From positions 124,001 through 188,000 of the forward strand of contig NZ_AOGX02000047.1 of NCBI RefSeq assembly GCF_000332475.2: a DNA stretch of 64,000 nt. Reading direction: 5' to 3'. The DNA comes from Leptospira yanagawae serovar Saopaulo str. Sao Paulo = ATCC 700523. Lineage in GTDB: Bacteria; Spirochaetota; Leptospiria; Leptospirales; Leptospiraceae. The notes below the pieces were generated by a model. The model was given only the letters and a program-made list of their open reading frames with translations, did no database searches and was not told where the DNA came from. The translations under genes were made by a program, and so were the position numbers. Positions 42,101 through 51,525 of this stretch are shown here, piece by piece (within the stretch, counting starts at the first letter, position 1; every line of letters begins with the position of its first letter).

Positions 42101-43673
42101 GAAAGAGCGGTTGTGGTTTTTCGCTGAGGACTGCCAGTGACGAATCCACACCCATTGATCCCACTGGTTCTTCACCGGAAACTCCCATTGGTTTGATGAG
42201 AGTGAACACATCTTCGTGTGTGTAACCGAATGCCCTTTGTCTTTCCAAAATGGTTTCGTGTTGCGGCTGTTTTACGTTTTCAGGATCTGGTAATGATCCC
42301 AATCGGATCATATTGTCTTCTACCCATTTGCGGTATGGTTTTTGCGTTGAGATTTGTTTTTTGATTTCTTCGTCGTCGAGGATTTGCCCTTTTTCCATAT
42401 CGATGAGGAGCATCCTTCCTGGGCGAAGTCGGTCTTGGACAAGTACTTCTTCCGGCGGTAAGTTTAAGACCCCAGCTTCTGATGACATGATCACTTCATC
42501 ATCTTTTGTGACAATGTAACGTGCCGGTCTTAGTCCATTCCGATCAAGAGTGGCACCGATGATCCTTCCATCAGTAAATGCGATTGCAGCAGGTCCATCC
42601 CAAGGTTCCATAAAGGTTGCATGGTATTCGTAAAACGCACGTCTGTCGGCGTCCATGGATTTGTTTTTTGACCACGCTTCAGGGATCATCATCATCACCG
42701 CATGTGGCAATGACCTTCCTCCCATCACGAGTAGTTCAAGGACAGTATCAAATGTTGCAGTATCCGATTGGCCTTCCATAACAATCGGGAGCATTCTTTT
42801 CAGTTCATCTCCATATAACGGAGATTGCATCACCATCTGACGAGCAGCCATCCAGTTCATGTTCCCACGTAAAGTATTGATCTCACCGTTGTGAGCAATT
42901 TGACGATAAGGGTGAGCCAAGTCCCAAGTAGGGAAGGTATTTGTGGAAAACCTTGTGTGAGTCAAACAGAACGCAGAAGTAAGGTCTGGTGACTTGAGGT
43001 CTTCATAGAATTTTTTCACTTGGTCACCAAGTAACATCCCTTTGTATACGATGGTTCGGGAAGAAAAACTTGGTACGTAGTATTGGGAACGATCCAGTTT
43101 CAGTTCCGCACGGATTCGTCTGTCAATGAGTCGTCTGATCAGGAATAGTTTTCTCTCAAAATCATCAGAGGTTTTGATTTTTTTGGATTTTTTTCCGATG
43201 AACACTTGTTTGAAGACAGGAATGGTTTTAGAAGCCACTACACCCGCATATTCTTTGTTCACTGGCACATCTCGGAATCCGAGGAATTCTTCCCCTTCAT
43301 CGATGATGATTTTTTCGATTACGTTTTCAATGGCAGCTCTTACTTCTGCGTTTTGTGGTAAAAATAAAAATCCAACAGCATAATCACCTTCTTTCGGAAG
43401 GGTGAAGGGTAGGTTTTTACGGAAAAACGCATCGGGGATATTGATCATAATCCCTGCACCGTCTCCTGTTTTTGGGTCTGCCCCTTCTGCTCCTCGGTGT
43501 TCGAGGTTACACATTAGGCGGATCCCTTTGTCTACGATGTCACGGGAACGTTTGCCCTTATAATTTGCGATAAAACCAACACCACAGGAGTCTTTGTCCA
43601 TGGCAGGATCATACATACCTTGGGCCTGTGGGCCGAGCGGCGGAAGGATGGGTGGTTGGTTAGATTTTGACAT
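39096..43673 (-). CDS. gltB: Glutamate synthase [NADPH] large subunit
   Basis: 1525 residues, usual size. A 29-residue propeptide precedes [14 protein letters not shown], where Cys30 becomes the N-terminal nucleophile of the glutamine amidotransferase domain. [18 protein letters not shown], the FMN/Fe-S synthase region ([12 protein letters not shown] for the 3Fe-4S cluster, [14 protein letters not shown] for FMN) and the C-terminal glutamate-synthase beta helix ([18 protein letters not shown]) are all present. With GltD it makes two glutamates from glutamine and 2-oxoglutarate. Confidence 0.97.
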   Translation of the reverse strand: MSKSNQPPILPPLGPQAQGMYDPAMDKDSCGVGFIANYKGKRSRDIVDKGIRLMCNLEHRGAEGADPKTGDGAGIMINIPDAFFRKNLPFTLPKEGDYAVGFLFLPQNAEVRAAIENVIEKIIIDEGEEFLGFRDVPVNKEYAGVVASKTIPVFKQVFIGKKSKKIKTSDDFERKLFLIRRLIDRRIRAELKLDRSQYYVPSFSSRTIVYKGMLLGDQVKKFYEDLKSPDLTSAFCLTHTRFSTNTFPTWDLAHPYRQIAHNGEINTLRGNMNWMAARQMVMQSPLYGDELKRMLPIVMEGQSDTATFDTVLELLVMGGRSLPHAVMMMIPEAWSKNKSMDADRRAFYEYHATFMEPWDGPAAIAFTDGRIIGATLDRNGLRPARYIVTKDDEVIMSSEAGVLNLPPEEVLVQDRLRPGRMLLIDMEKGQILDDEEIKKQISTQKPYRKWVEDNMIRLGSLPDPENVKQPQHETILERQRAFGYTHEDVFTLIKPMGVSGEEPVGSMGVDSSLAVLSEKPQPLFRYFKQNFAQVTNPPIDPIREELVMELTTYIGPEGNLLSEEPEHAHRLELEHPILTNEDFEKIKQISEGHFKAKTFEILFDPSKKHDMRNSLDRVCADAAKAVREQGVNLIILTDHGVGEKKAAIPSLLAVAGLHHYLIREGLRTKAGIVLESGEPREVAHFALLCGYGANAINPYLAFETIADLSLQGLLPEVPDYKEAKKKYIKSIGKGLFKVFSKMGISTLQSYCGAQIFEAVGLDSELVNTYFAGTQSRIEGLSLEMLEEETVRRHKSAYDPTFFPNNLEPGGVHYYRKNGDSHLYTPITVHKLQKATQENDYKTFKEFSALIDNQNERAITLRSLFQLDFDGSKAIPIEEVESVKSILKRFQTGAMSHGSISWEAHTTLAIAMNRIGAKSNTGEGGEDPVRFKTLPNGDSMRSAIKQVASARFGVTMEYLTNADDIQIKMAQGAKPGEGGQLPGHKVDKYIGWLRYSTPGVTLISPPPHHDIYSIEDLKQLIFDLKNSNPRARISVKLVSESGVGTVAAGVAKAHADHILIAGHEGGTGASPISSIHHAGTPWELGLSETHQTLVANGLRDRVYLAVDGKLLTGKDVVVGALLGAEEFGFSTSALVSVGCIMMRKCHLNTCPVGVATQDEFLRSKFTGKPEYVVNFMTFVAEEVREIMAKLGFRTFEEMIGQVEKIKFKRPHHHWKARGLDFSKVLHRPNPVFPTGLYRAKEQNHHLDEQIDNELIRKSLAAIDHKQPVKIQTSIVNLNRSVGTMLSHEVTKKYGVDGLAEDTIDIEFTGTAGQSFGAFVTKGMTLRLIGEGNDYVGKGLCGGKLIFQTPKSAPYKAEENIVIGNTCFIGATGGHAYVNGMAGERFCVRNSGAHVIVEGTGDHGCEYMTGGRVIILGEIGRNFAAGMSGGIAYLWDPKKNKEALINKEMVDLDPLTDTSEIAEIKKMVEDHKKYTGSKRAEEVLNNWDEVVKQMIKVIPRDYKKALEKMASENGSGKQNKEGVTARG

Positions 43674-43754
43674 ACGTACCCTACACTAAAGCAATTACTG
43701 TACCTTGTTTTCGGAAACGGGTGTACTGTCCAATTATTTTGTTTTCAGCAAAAT

Positions 43755-43783
43755 GATTTATTTTTAGGCAAAATGAAAGTCAA
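43755..43783 (-). promoter_or_regulatory. Candidate promoter of gltBD
   Basis: On the minus strand TTGACT (43783-43778) precedes TAAATC (43760-43755) by 17 bases. The -35 is close to consensus; the -10 is fair. The leader to the gltB ATG would be about 75 bases. The rest of the 193-base gap is AT-rich and shows no gene. Confidence 0.4.
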
Positions 43784-43866
43784 AAGAATGCACAGAATCG
43801 GTACATTCTGACTATAACATGATAAATATGTATATATAAATAACAAATTTAGATTCAGTCTGAAAA

Positions 43867-45078
43867 CTAAGGCAGTACAAGAAAGAAGCGAACTGCAACT
43901 TCCATAGGAAGATCGCTTAAATCCCAGCGCTCCCCATCAGAGGCTTCGTAAGCTTGTTTTGCCAATTGGTAGGCATCACCTATCCCCTCAGATGGGTTTT
44001 CCAACGAATCCACCAAGGCTTTTGTTTTTTCATAAGCAATTTTGGTTTGGATGTGGAGGGTCTTCTCTGGTAATTCCAAAAAAGCGATTTTCTCTGAGAT
44101 TGGCATCCATTCCCCTTCTAGATTGTTTCTCCCCTCGTATACAGAATAAAACCGGTATCCTTTTCCAAACGACTCGATTCGATATTCGGTTTTTGATTTG
44201 GGCAAAATCCAAAAGTAAACCTGAGAAACAAACGAAAGATACCCAAGGATGAGGATGAGAATCCCCCAAACCATGTTCTTTTTGGTACCTTCTCGGTAGT
44301 TGAAAACAAACATCATCACCCCGAGATGTCCAATTGCCAGGAAGGAAAATGAAACATACCAATTTGCATTCAGAATTTTATGGTTCCAGATGATGGGGAA
44401 TTTGATCGAATCTTTTTCGTTAGGTGGTGTTTTTGTTGATGCTCCATCGGTTTTTCTATTTTTTGGATTTGGTAAAGAATGGACAATTGGTCCCGTTTGT
44501 TTAGGTAACTCTGGTTTGACGAGAAGGCCCTGAAATGGTTTTCCGGTTTCCGTTTCAACAGGGAGAGGTAGGATACGAAACCATTTTTTCAATTCCCTAG
44601 ACAGTGCGGCAAAGCGACTGAATTCATCATTAGAATCCTTATGCCGTTTCACAGAAACCTTTGCAACGGGAAGTAACAAACCTGAATTGTGATGTAAGTA
44701 AATGGTATCAGTATACCTCGTACCATCTTTTTTTGATTCTGATTCCGATTTGATTTGATAAGACAGAATTCCTTCCAATTGCAAATCAATATCTGGTTCA
44801 ATAGAATCTCCAAAATAAAGATGGTTTTTGGATGGTTCGATTTTCAGTTGGTAAACAAATTCCTCTTTTTCTTCGTAAGATTGGTAACAGAGATAACTAA
44901 AGGGAAGAAAGCTAACCAAAGTAAATAGAAACCCAAGTTTGCCAATTGGTGTTCGTTTCCAAATCCATATTCCAGAGAATGCAACAAGGATCCAAATCAC
45001 AATTCCAGAAAGGAATAGGTGTTTACTAAAGGTAGTGGCTTTCACCAAAACTGCATCCGATAAAAAAGTTGTTTCCAC
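43867..45078 (-). CDS. Hypothetical integral membrane protein
   Basis: 403 residues. Hydrophobic segments lie at about residues 20-40, 48-65, 240-262 and 272-292. Between them is a soluble extracytoplasmic domain (residues 75-235) rich in charged and beta-prone residues, with the stretch LPNPKNRKTDGASTKTPPNEKDS looking disordered. A C-terminal soluble domain follows. The N-terminal part is similar in style to the DUF3592/membrane-signal group, but no family was recognised. It is divergent from the TPM protein, 44 bases away. Confidence 0.5.
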   Translation of the reverse strand: METTFLSDAVLVKATTFSKHLFLSGIVIWILVAFSGIWIWKRTPIGKLGFLFTLVSFLPFSYLCYQSYEEKEEFVYQLKIEPSKNHLYFGDSIEPDIDLQLEGILSYQIKSESESKKDGTRYTDTIYLHHNSGLLLPVAKVSVKRHKDSNDEFSRFAALSRELKKWFRILPLPVETETGKPFQGLLVKPELPKQTGPIVHSLPNPKNRKTDGASTKTPPNEKDSIKFPIIWNHKILNANWYVSFSFLAIGHLGVMMFVFNYREGTKKNMVWGILILILGYLSFVSQVYFWILPKSKTEYRIESFGKGYRFYSVYEGRNNLEGEWMPISEKIAFLELPEKTLHIQTKIAYEKTKALVDSLENPSEGIGDAYQLAKQAYEASDGERWDLSDLPMEVAVRFFLVLP

Positions 45079-45122
45079 AGCGTAAAAAAAATCTTTGATT
45101 TTTTATTTTTGTCAACTACCCT

Positions 45123-46076
45123 ATGGCGATGAAATTTATATTTTCTAAACTTTGTTTCGGAATCTTTCTACTTTCCTTTTTGTATTTCTTTCTTTTGGGA
45201 TTGGATGCAAAGGAGATTCCCAGTTTGGAAAGGAGAGTGACCTGGGAAGAAGGAACCATTTCAAACAGAGAAGCAGACTTTTTGGAAAACATATTAAAGG
45301 AATATGAAGAAAAAACTTCCAATCAGTTTGCGATTCTCATCGTACATTCGTTAGAAGGAGAAATTTTAGAAGAATATAGCCTGAAGGTAGCGGAAACTTG
45401 GAAACTGGGACAAAAAGGAATTGATAATGGGGTCCTGATCTTACTTGCAACGGAGGATAAAAAGGTTCGCATTGAAGTAGGATATGGTTTAGAAGGAGTC
45501 TTAACAGATGTTTATTGCAAGCGCGTCATTCGAGATTTTTTTATCCCACAATTTCGAAATGGTGATTATGAAGAAGGACTTCGTTTAGGATTAAAAGAGT
45601 TACTGGAAACGGCAGATCTTGGGATCACTCCCGAAGAACCTTCTTTTTTCGAAGAGTTCCAATCCTTTAGAGGATTTGATTTCAAAGGAAATTTGTTTTT
45701 ATACCCAGTCGGTATGATTTTTGTTTCTGTTTTATTTTTGTTTGGATTCATTACTTCATTTCACTATGAAGACCAAGGAGTTGGGATGTTTGTCTTTGTA
45801 TTGGTATTTTTCCAATGGGTTCCAACCATGTTTTTTGGGTATTATGCTTGGTTGGGATGTAATTTGGCATACATTTTTGGATTTATTTTTGTTCGCCTAA
45901 CTAGGAATCAATTAAATTGGGTGAAAAAAATGGCTAAAAAAGTAACGGACAATGTGCACTTTTCCTCTGGAGGGTTTTCAGGTCGAAGTGGGAGTGGGTC
46001 TTCAGGTGGTTCTAGTGGTGGATTCAGTGGGGGAGGAGGGAGTTTTGGTGGAGGTGGTGCGAGTGGGAGTTGGTGA
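45123..46076 (+). CDS. TPM-domain (YgcG-like) membrane protein with Gly/Ser-rich tail
   Basis: 317 residues with signal segment (FGIFLLSFLYFFLLGLDAKE). The TPM domain holds VTWEEGTISNREADFLENILKEYEEKTSNQFAILIVHSL and VAETWKLGQKGIDNGVLILLATEDKKVRIEVGYGLEGVLTDVY. Three helices follow, then a glycine/serine-rich C-terminus (SSGGFSGRSGSG..GGGGSFGGGGASGSW), typical of YgcG. TPM proteins are linked to photosystem repair in plants and, in bacteria, to unknown envelope functions with LemA partners. Start codon at 45123 or 45129. Confidence 0.85.
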   Translation: MAMKFIFSKLCFGIFLLSFLYFFLLGLDAKEIPSLERRVTWEEGTISNREADFLENILKEYEEKTSNQFAILIVHSLEGEILEEYSLKVAETWKLGQKGIDNGVLILLATEDKKVRIEVGYGLEGVLTDVYCKRVIRDFFIPQFRNGDYEEGLRLGLKELLETADLGITPEEPSFFEEFQSFRGFDFKGNLFLYPVGMIFVSVLFLFGFITSFHYEDQGVGMFVFVLVFFQWVPTMFFGYYAWLGCNLAYIFGFIFVRLTRNQLNWVKKMAKKVTDNVHFSSGGFSGRSGSGSSGGSSGGFSGGGGSFGGGGASGSW

Positions 46077-46099
46077 ATTGAGGAAGGTGGCAAAGTCTT

Positions 46100-46128
46100 A
46101 AAGGAATCATTGGGTGCGGGATTCCTTT
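46100..46128. terminator. Terminator-like hairpin after the TPM-domain gene
   Basis: AAAGGAATC pairs with GATTCCTTT over an eleven-base loop, starting 24 bases after the stop and followed by GTCATTTT. The remaining gap to 46290 (convergent shikimate kinase) is AT-rich and shows no gene or repeat I can identify. Confidence 0.5.
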
Positions 46129-46290
46129 GTCATTTTAGATACGTTTGAAAATCATACGGGTCAAATGAAGTATGATCATAAGAATCTATGAATCACTTCA
46201 TTGTGAATGTGTAAACTGAAACAATCTGCAAACGCTAAAAAAAAATTTCTAGGTCTGAATGCGATGTATAAAGTAAGAAATTGTCTAAAA

Positions 46291-46827
46291 TCATTTAGAT
46301 TTGATTCCGAGCCAGTCCAAAATTCGTTCGGCGGCTTCTTCTTTGGAAAGTTTAGATAGGTTCAATTTAAAATGCGCGGCCTCTTGGTAGACTGGGAGTC
46401 TTTTTTCTAAAATGGTGCGGTAAGAAGTGATTTTGGAAAGGTCGGGCCTAGTTTTATCTCCCTTTACTTTTTCCACAAGTTCGTCAATGCCTCGTTCTAA
46501 GTACACAATCCTTCCGATCTTTCGGAGTAAATCTAATTTCCTAGTACTTAAAACTTCGTTCCCAGAGTCATCCAAATCAAATAAAATTCCACCACCACAG
46601 TCCAAAATGATCCCATTTGCATGTTCCAATTTCTGAAGGATGGAATATTCTAATTCTCTAAATACTTTCCATCCGTTTTTCTCTACAAACTCAGGGATAG
46701 GCAATCCTCCTCCCTCATAAACCGCGATAGAATCAGTAGAGACGACAGGGATTTCTGTTTGTTTGGATAGAGAGCGGGAAACTTTTGATTTTCCAGCTCC
46801 CCTTGCACCGATTAAAATGATGTTCAT
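46291..46827 (-). CDS. aroK: Shikimate kinase
   Basis: 178 residues. P-loop GARGAGKSKVSRSL at residues 7-20; the shikimate-binding motif is STDSIAVYEG, with GGGILFDLDDSG (GGG motif near ILDCGGGI) and the lid arginine in GDKTRPDL. It phosphorylates shikimate to shikimate-3-phosphate in aromatic amino acid synthesis. It is slightly unusual in the Asp-x-Asp-x motif, where a second Asp is replaced by Ser (TDS). It lies apart from other aro genes. Confidence 0.85.
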   Translation of the reverse strand: MNIILIGARGAGKSKVSRSLSKQTEIPVVSTDSIAVYEGGGLPIPEFVEKNGWKVFRELEYSILQKLEHANGIILDCGGGILFDLDDSGNEVLSTRKLDLLRKIGRIVYLERGIDELVEKVKGDKTRPDLSKITSYRTILEKRLPVYQEAAHFKLNLSKLSKEEAAERILDWLGIKSK

Positions 46828-46851
46828 TTGAAAACTAACAAAAGGTCAGAA

Positions 46852-47706
46852 CTACACATTCAACAAATCAGCAAGGCCAGCTTGTAAGTCAGGGATATGA
46901 ACAAAATATGTTTCAATGTCAGCATCTGTAACCCCTGTTTGGCTAAGAGCAAACGGTGAAATGGGAACCGATTCTCCACCTATATCAATTCCAATTCCAG
47001 AGACAACAATAAGTATACTTGCAATGTGGACAACGGATGTAAGAAGAGGGTTCACTTTGGAAGCTTCAGGTGTGAGGTAGTTTGCCACAACATCTGTTAG
47101 TTCTGATGGGAAGTTCCATCGTTTTAACAAGTTTTCCGAAACTTCCATATGAGTGTATCCAAAGTATTTTTTCTCTAAAGTAGGGAATGGTTCTTGGTTG
47201 TTTTTTAAATCTGTTTTGATTTGCATCATCACTGGACTAAAAAACTGTGCTAAAACAATTTTACCAACACTGCAAAGAAGCCCTGAAGTGAAAGCCAGGT
47301 CTTTATCGATTTTTAATTTTTTATGTTGTACGATTTTACTCGATAGTTCGGCAACAAGTAAGGAGGCTGTCCAAAGTTGTGCAGCTTCGAGTTGGTAACT
47401 ATTTAAGTCTTGGGCTAAAATACCTTTTGCCGCCGTTAATAATACAATTTCTTTAACAGTTTTGATCCCAAGTGTCATCAAAGCTTCTTGGACTGTACGA
47501 ATGGGTTTGGAAGCCCGGTAATAAGCAGAATTCGATAGTTTAATCACATTGGCTGTGATCGCAGGGTCTTTGGAGATTTCCTGGGCTAGGTCGGCAATAT
47601 TGACATCTGGTTTTTGTAATTTCTCCAGTACTTGAGAAACAACCGATGAGATGGCCGGTAGTTTGTTTACGTCTTGTAATACTTCATCAACTTTTGATTT
47701 TAGCAT
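46852..47706 (-). CDS. HDOD domain signalling protein
   Basis: 284 residues. KLPAISSVVSQVLEKLQKPDVNIADLAQEISKDPAITANVIKLSNSAYYRASKPIRTVQEALMTLGIKTVKEIVLLTAAKGIL is the HDOD pattern. The catalytic HD residues of phosphodiesterases are not preserved. The gene follows the broken cheD with five bases between, so it may belong to the same transcription unit and to chemotaxis or second-messenger control. No output domain is attached. Confidence 0.9.
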   Translation of the reverse strand: MLKSKVDEVLQDVNKLPAISSVVSQVLEKLQKPDVNIADLAQEISKDPAITANVIKLSNSAYYRASKPIRTVQEALMTLGIKTVKEIVLLTAAKGILAQDLNSYQLEAAQLWTASLLVAELSSKIVQHKKLKIDKDLAFTSGLLCSVGKIVLAQFFSPVMMQIKTDLKNNQEPFPTLEKKYFGYTHMEVSENLLKRWNFPSELTDVVANYLTPEASKVNPLLTSVVHIASILIVVSGIGIDIGGESVPISPFALSQTGVTDADIETYFVHIPDLQAGLADLLNV

Positions 47707-47711
47707 ATCGC

Positions 47712-48214
47712 CTAACGCACCTTATAAAGGTATTTTTCCATACCAGCTTTTTTTAACAATACTCTTCCATCATCACAATAGAGGCTGATTGTCCTACCTT
47801 CATTACCCGCTATATCTTCAACAATGATTGGGATTTTTTTTCTTCCATGTACTTTTTGACAATGGCAATGTTTTGTTCCCCAATGTTTTGTAAAAATTGG
47901 GAATTGATCCCTTTGAACATGGAGGCGCCGCCAAAAATTCGACAAGAATACTGTCCGATATTCGAACCTTCTTTTTTCATCATATCGATGAGGATAGGAA
48001 GAGCGGATTCACCATATTTATGAGGAAACTTACTCATGTCTTTTCCTGTTGGGTCTTTTGCGAGCATGATATGAGAAATTGCACCGATTTTTTGATCGGG
48101 ATCGTATAAGACGATTCCGATGCAGGAACCGAGAGTCGTGCGGAGTACATCCGTATCCTTTCCGACCTTAATGTCAGCAATTCCCACATTGATGATTTTG
48201 GATTTTATAGACAT
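47712..48214 (-). pseudogene. cheD: cheD, chemoreceptor glutamine deamidase, interrupted by a frameshift
   Basis: Codons from 48214 read MSIKSKIINVGIADIKVGKDTDVLRTTLGSCIGIVLYDPDQKIGAISHIMLAKD...[12 protein letters not shown], with catalytic Cys in LGSCIG and His in ISHIML, then stop at 47810. The missing end ([29 protein letters not shown]) is in the next frame, ending at 47712. An A8 run at 47834-47841 (minus strand) explains it: nine As would restore about 167 residues. It could be a mutation, a sequencing error, or programmed slippage. CheD deamidates receptor glutamines and binds CheC. Confidence 0.8.
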
Positions 48215-48274
48215 TCTACTTGTTTCTAGAGAGTGGAACCGTTATTTAGGTATAATAGATAGTCACTTCTCATT

Positions 48275-49498
48275 ATGCGTTCAATCAAAAAAACTGCTCA
48301 ACCAAGAAAATCTACCAAAAAAGGTTTCAAAACCAAAGAACCTTACCTGTTTAAAACCATTGACAAAACGGAAGTCCACATTTTAGGAACTGCCCATATT
48401 TCCAAACAAAGTGTGGATGAAGTTGAAAAAATGATCCAGGACATCAAACCAGATGTCATTTGTGTTGAGTTATGTGAATCACGAATGAAGTCTGTGGAAG
48501 ACCCAGACTATCTTAAAAAATTAGATATCTTTAAAGTATTCAAAGAAAGAAAGATGTGGTTACTTTTATCAAGTCTTATCCTTTCTTCTTTTCAAAAGAA
48601 AATGGGAAACCAAGATATCAAACCAGGGGACGAGATGCGAAAAGCAATCTCACTTGGTAGGTCTCTACGTATACCTGTGGTTGCGGTGGATCGAGAAATC
48701 CAAACCACACTCAAACGTTCTTGGGGCAATGTCGGATTTTTTTCTAAAATGTATCTTTTCAGTGCCCTTCTTGCATCACTTCTTGTAAAGGAAGATGTAT
48801 CCGATGAAAAAATTGAAGAAATGAAATCTGATGATATCTTAAAGGATCTTTTTACCCAAATTCCAAAAAAATACGAATCCGTAAAAAATGTGATCATTGA
48901 CGAAAGAGATGTGTACTTAGCGGAAAAAATCCGTTTGTCTACTCTGGACAAAAAAGTGAAAAAGGTAGTAGCAGTTGTTGGGGCAGGCCATCTCGCTGGC
49001 ATTAGCAGAAACATAGATTTACAAAACGACTTGGCTCCGTTAGACGAAGTCCCCCAAAAAAAAATTTGGGACAGTCTAAGTTTGGCAATCTATCCAATTT
49101 TTTTTGCAGGACTCATTGGATACACAACCTATTCACAAGGTGGAGAGGCTGGGATGGATTTAGTATCCAAACTCATCTACATCAAAGGTGGGCTTGCGGC
49201 TCTAGGTGCTCTCATCGCTTGGGCTCATCCCATATCAATTTTACTTGCCTTTATCACAGCACCGATTGGAACTTTTTTGCCAATCTTCAAAGCAGGTTGG
49301 GTGAGTGCCCTTTCGGAATCCTATTTAAGGAAACCTTTAGTGGAAGATTTTGAACGGATCGCAGAAGACTCAGAATCATTGTCCGGATTTTGGAAAAACC
49401 GAGTGATCCATATCTTTTTGGTATTTTTCCTTCCACAATTTGGATCCACAATCGGAACCTTTCTTGTCGCAGGAAAAGGATTGAAGAATTTATTTTAA
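48275..49498 (+). CDS. TraB/PrgY-family membrane protein
   Basis: 407 residues. HILGTAHISKQSVDEVEKMIQDIKPDVICVELCESRM is the TraB/PrgY domain start, with GTAH and the GAGHLAGI motif (VVGAGHLAGISRNIDL) later. The C-terminal third has two to four hydrophobic segments. The family is named after a pheromone-shutdown protein and may be related to EreA-like hydrolases. Its role here is unknown. The gene is divergent from cheD by 60 bases. Confidence 0.85.
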   Translation: MRSIKKTAQPRKSTKKGFKTKEPYLFKTIDKTEVHILGTAHISKQSVDEVEKMIQDIKPDVICVELCESRMKSVEDPDYLKKLDIFKVFKERKMWLLLSSLILSSFQKKMGNQDIKPGDEMRKAISLGRSLRIPVVAVDREIQTTLKRSWGNVGFFSKMYLFSALLASLLVKEDVSDEKIEEMKSDDILKDLFTQIPKKYESVKNVIIDERDVYLAEKIRLSTLDKKVKKVVAVVGAGHLAGISRNIDLQNDLAPLDEVPQKKIWDSLSLAIYPIFFAGLIGYTTYSQGGEAGMDLVSKLIYIKGGLAALGALIAWAHPISILLAFITAPIGTFLPIFKAGWVSALSESYLRKPLVEDFERIAEDSESLSGFWKNRVIHIFLVFFLPQFGSTIGTFLVAGKGLKNLF

Positions 49499-49547
49499 AC
49501 TGGTAAAATGATTGAGTAGGAATTTCGTCTAAGAGACAGGAACAAGT

Positions 49548-49925
49548 ATGAAACGGAAGGCAAGTTTAGGATTCATTCTACTGTTTCTTTTGTATTTAGG
49601 GTGTAAATCCTCTCTATTTGGGGTATGCCTATCTCCCGATGCCTTCGTTGAAACAAAAAAACTCCCTCCTTGCCACCAAACGGAAAACAAAAACACAGCC
49701 AATAACGAAAGTTGTGATTGCCCCATTATTTTAGATTCACTCCAATCTCCCAATGACTCTGCGACCATTCTAGGAAAACCATATGTTTCCTCGGTATTGT
49801 GGGTTCATTCCTTTCCATCTAAAGATTCCACTCTCTCAATGGAACAAACTCAGATTGGATTCTCTTTTAGAGAAACACGACTTCCTACCCATTCACCCAT
49901 TCGTACGATTCGACTTTTGATTTGA
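49548..49925 (+). CDS. Small Cys-containing lipoprotein upstream of the Csp-like gene
   Basis: 125 residues. Signal and lipobox MKRKASLGFILLFLLYLGC, then VCLSPDAF, PPCHQTENKN and ESCDCPIIL (a CDC pair). Such short Cys-rich proteins are frequent next to copper-handling genes. It ends 75 bases before the copper-storage gene, with no terminator between. I do not recognise the family. AGGA precedes the ATG. Confidence 0.5.
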   Translation: MKRKASLGFILLFLLYLGCKSSLFGVCLSPDAFVETKKLPPCHQTENKNTANNESCDCPIILDSLQSPNDSATILGKPYVSSVLWVHSFPSKDSTLSMEQTQIGFSFRETRLPTHSPIRTIRLLI

Positions 49926-50000
49926 GATTGGCACACCGACTCTGTTAGGTGACCACATTGATTTTTAGCTCTTAAACAATTGATAAACAAGGAATCGATT

Positions 50001-50444
50001 ATGAACCGTAAAGAATTATTACAAAAAGCAGGGATGGCAGTGGCTGTTTCTGGAATTTTATCCACACTTTCCGCAGAAGACCATGACCATTCGGGTGCCA
50101 TGCCAACTGCTGGCAAATCCAAGTATGCAAAAGCCATGATGGCAGCAATCCATTGCAAATTGTCCTCTGAGGTATGTTTAAGTCACTGCCTCACCGAACT
50201 TGGGAAAGGGGACAAAGCGATGGCAGTTTGTGCGGCATCCACTCGGGAAGTGATTAGCCTTTGTGATTCGTTTGTGAAACTTGCGAGCCAAAACTCTTCC
50301 TTTACTAAAAAATTGGCAAATCTTTGTATTGAAGTTTGTGAAGCATGCGCCAAAGAATGTGACAAACATGCCAACCATCATGCGGTTTGTAAAGAATGCC
50401 GAGATAGTTGTCTTGCTTGCGTTAAAGAATTAAAAAAAGTATAA
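50001..50444 (+). CDS. Csp1-like four-helix copper-storage protein
   Basis: 147 residues from the ATG at 50001, with AAGGA upstream. A signal peptide (MNRKELLQKAGMAVAVSGILSTLSAE, Tat-like only in having a charged N-terminus) precedes a helical domain with 13 cysteines, including CLSHC, CIEVCEACAKEC and CKECRDSCLAC. Csp1 of methanotrophs also has 13 cysteines lining a four-helix bundle that stores copper(I). HDHSG at the N-terminus could bind metal. The exported form fits copper storage in the envelope. The wider DUF326 family also includes ferredoxin-like proteins. Confidence 0.85.
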   Translation: MNRKELLQKAGMAVAVSGILSTLSAEDHDHSGAMPTAGKSKYAKAMMAAIHCKLSSEVCLSHCLTELGKGDKAMAVCAASTREVISLCDSFVKLASQNSSFTKKLANLCIEVCEACAKECDKHANHHAVCKECRDSCLACVKELKKV

Positions 50445-50463
50445 TTCGAAATCCGAATTTACT

Positions 50464-50499
50464 AAAAAAGCTGTCCATTGTTAGGTGGGCAGCTTTTTT
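50464..50499. terminator. Bidirectional intrinsic terminator
   Basis: AAAAAAGCTGTCCA pairs with TGGGCAGCTTTTTT (one G-T position) around an eight-base loop. It lies between the converging Csp-like gene and the hydrolase gene, with A and T runs on the two sides, so it can end transcription in both directions. Confidence 0.8.
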
Positions 50500-50504
50500 A
50501 ATGT

Positions 50505-51413
50505 TTAACGTTTTGTTTTCTTTTTGGCCTTAGGTTTGGGAACTGTTTTTGATTTTGGATTGGATTTTCCTTTGGAACCTGGTTTTGCCGCCAAACTGTT
50601 GCTAGGTTTTGCTTTTGTTGCTGGCTTGGACTCGGTTTTTTTTGATGGAGATTTCTTTTTTGCCAAACTTTCTTTGTTTTTTTTGTAAACAGAGGGCTCA
50701 AATTTTGAAAAATCCACTTCTATTTTTTTTGGAACCGCAAAGTCAGGATTTGCCTTTGGGTTGGGTGTGATGTTGATACTATCTTTTGGTGTTCCTAAAA
50801 ATTCACGAAGGGTTCTGATGTTTTCATTTCGCCTAACAAGGTTATAGTTACCAGGGATATCAAACCACAAATCCCGACCTTGCCCAAACTCCGTACTTTC
50901 TTGTGGAGGGAAACTAAAATCTTCAATTGCAGAAAGGGGTTGGAACAACGGAAAAAATAGAGCATTTTTGTTATTCATTTTCACCCAGTCTGATTCATAA
51001 CCCCAATACGAGTAACGAGTATTGGTGAAACTATCCGATCCATGGAATGGAGTTCCTAAGGTGATGAGTCGTTTTACCTTTCGTCTTGCTTCATCAGGTA
51101 AAATCAAAACCAAAAGCCCACCTGTATTATGAGCGATCAAAGTGACTTCGTTAGGTGCTGTTAAGATTTGTTTGGCAAGATACCCAACTGCCTCTTCCAA
51201 GGAAGTAGGGTTCCGTAATGTGGACAAAATGCCCACTTTGAATCCCAAATTGTCTAAATTGGATTTTAATCGGAGGTAATAAGACCTACCAGCTTTGAAC
51301 CCAGGGACAATGAGGATATTTTTATCCTGATTCCGTTCCACGGTTAAATGACTAGGAAGATAAAATGACAATAAGGCCCAAAAACGTTCCAGATATTCAA
51401 TGAATCGAAACAT
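50505..51413 (-). CDS. Alpha/beta hydrolase-fold protein lacking the catalytic serine, Lys/Pro-rich tail
   Basis: 302 residues. NILIVPGFKAG is the oxyanion-side strand, and TLIAHNTGGLLVL is the nucleophile elbow, where the canonical GxSxG would have Ser at residue 96; Asn is found. ITLGTPFHGSDSF follows as in triacylglycerol lipases. The last 75 residues are Lys, Pro and Ser rich (KSPSKKTESKPATKAKPS). Loss of the nucleophile suggests an inactive or binding role, but the elbow could be misaligned. No signal peptide is obvious. Confidence 0.7.
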   Translation of the reverse strand: MFRFIEYLERFWALLSFYLPSHLTVERNQDKNILIVPGFKAGRSYYLRLKSNLDNLGFKVGILSTLRNPTSLEEAVGYLAKQILTAPNEVTLIAHNTGGLLVLILPDEARRKVKRLITLGTPFHGSDSFTNTRYSYWGYESDWVKMNNKNALFFPLFQPLSAIEDFSFPPQESTEFGQGRDLWFDIPGNYNLVRRNENIRTLREFLGTPKDSINITPNPKANPDFAVPKKIEVDFSKFEPSVYKKNKESLAKKKSPSKKTESKPATKAKPSNSLAAKPGSKGKSNPKSKTVPKPKAKKKTKR

Positions 51414-51525
51414 GAATTAAATGATTCAATCCGACACAATTCTTGTCTATGAAAATCAAACGCAAAGTAAGAAATCCTGAATTGACCGATAACCGTACTC
51501 ACATAGGATTGCCTTTTAGGTTCCT

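Noticed and set aside
45908..46093. Proline-rich frame opposite the end of the TPM-domain gene
   Set aside because: It is the reverse reading of the Gly/Ser repeat and has no independent support.
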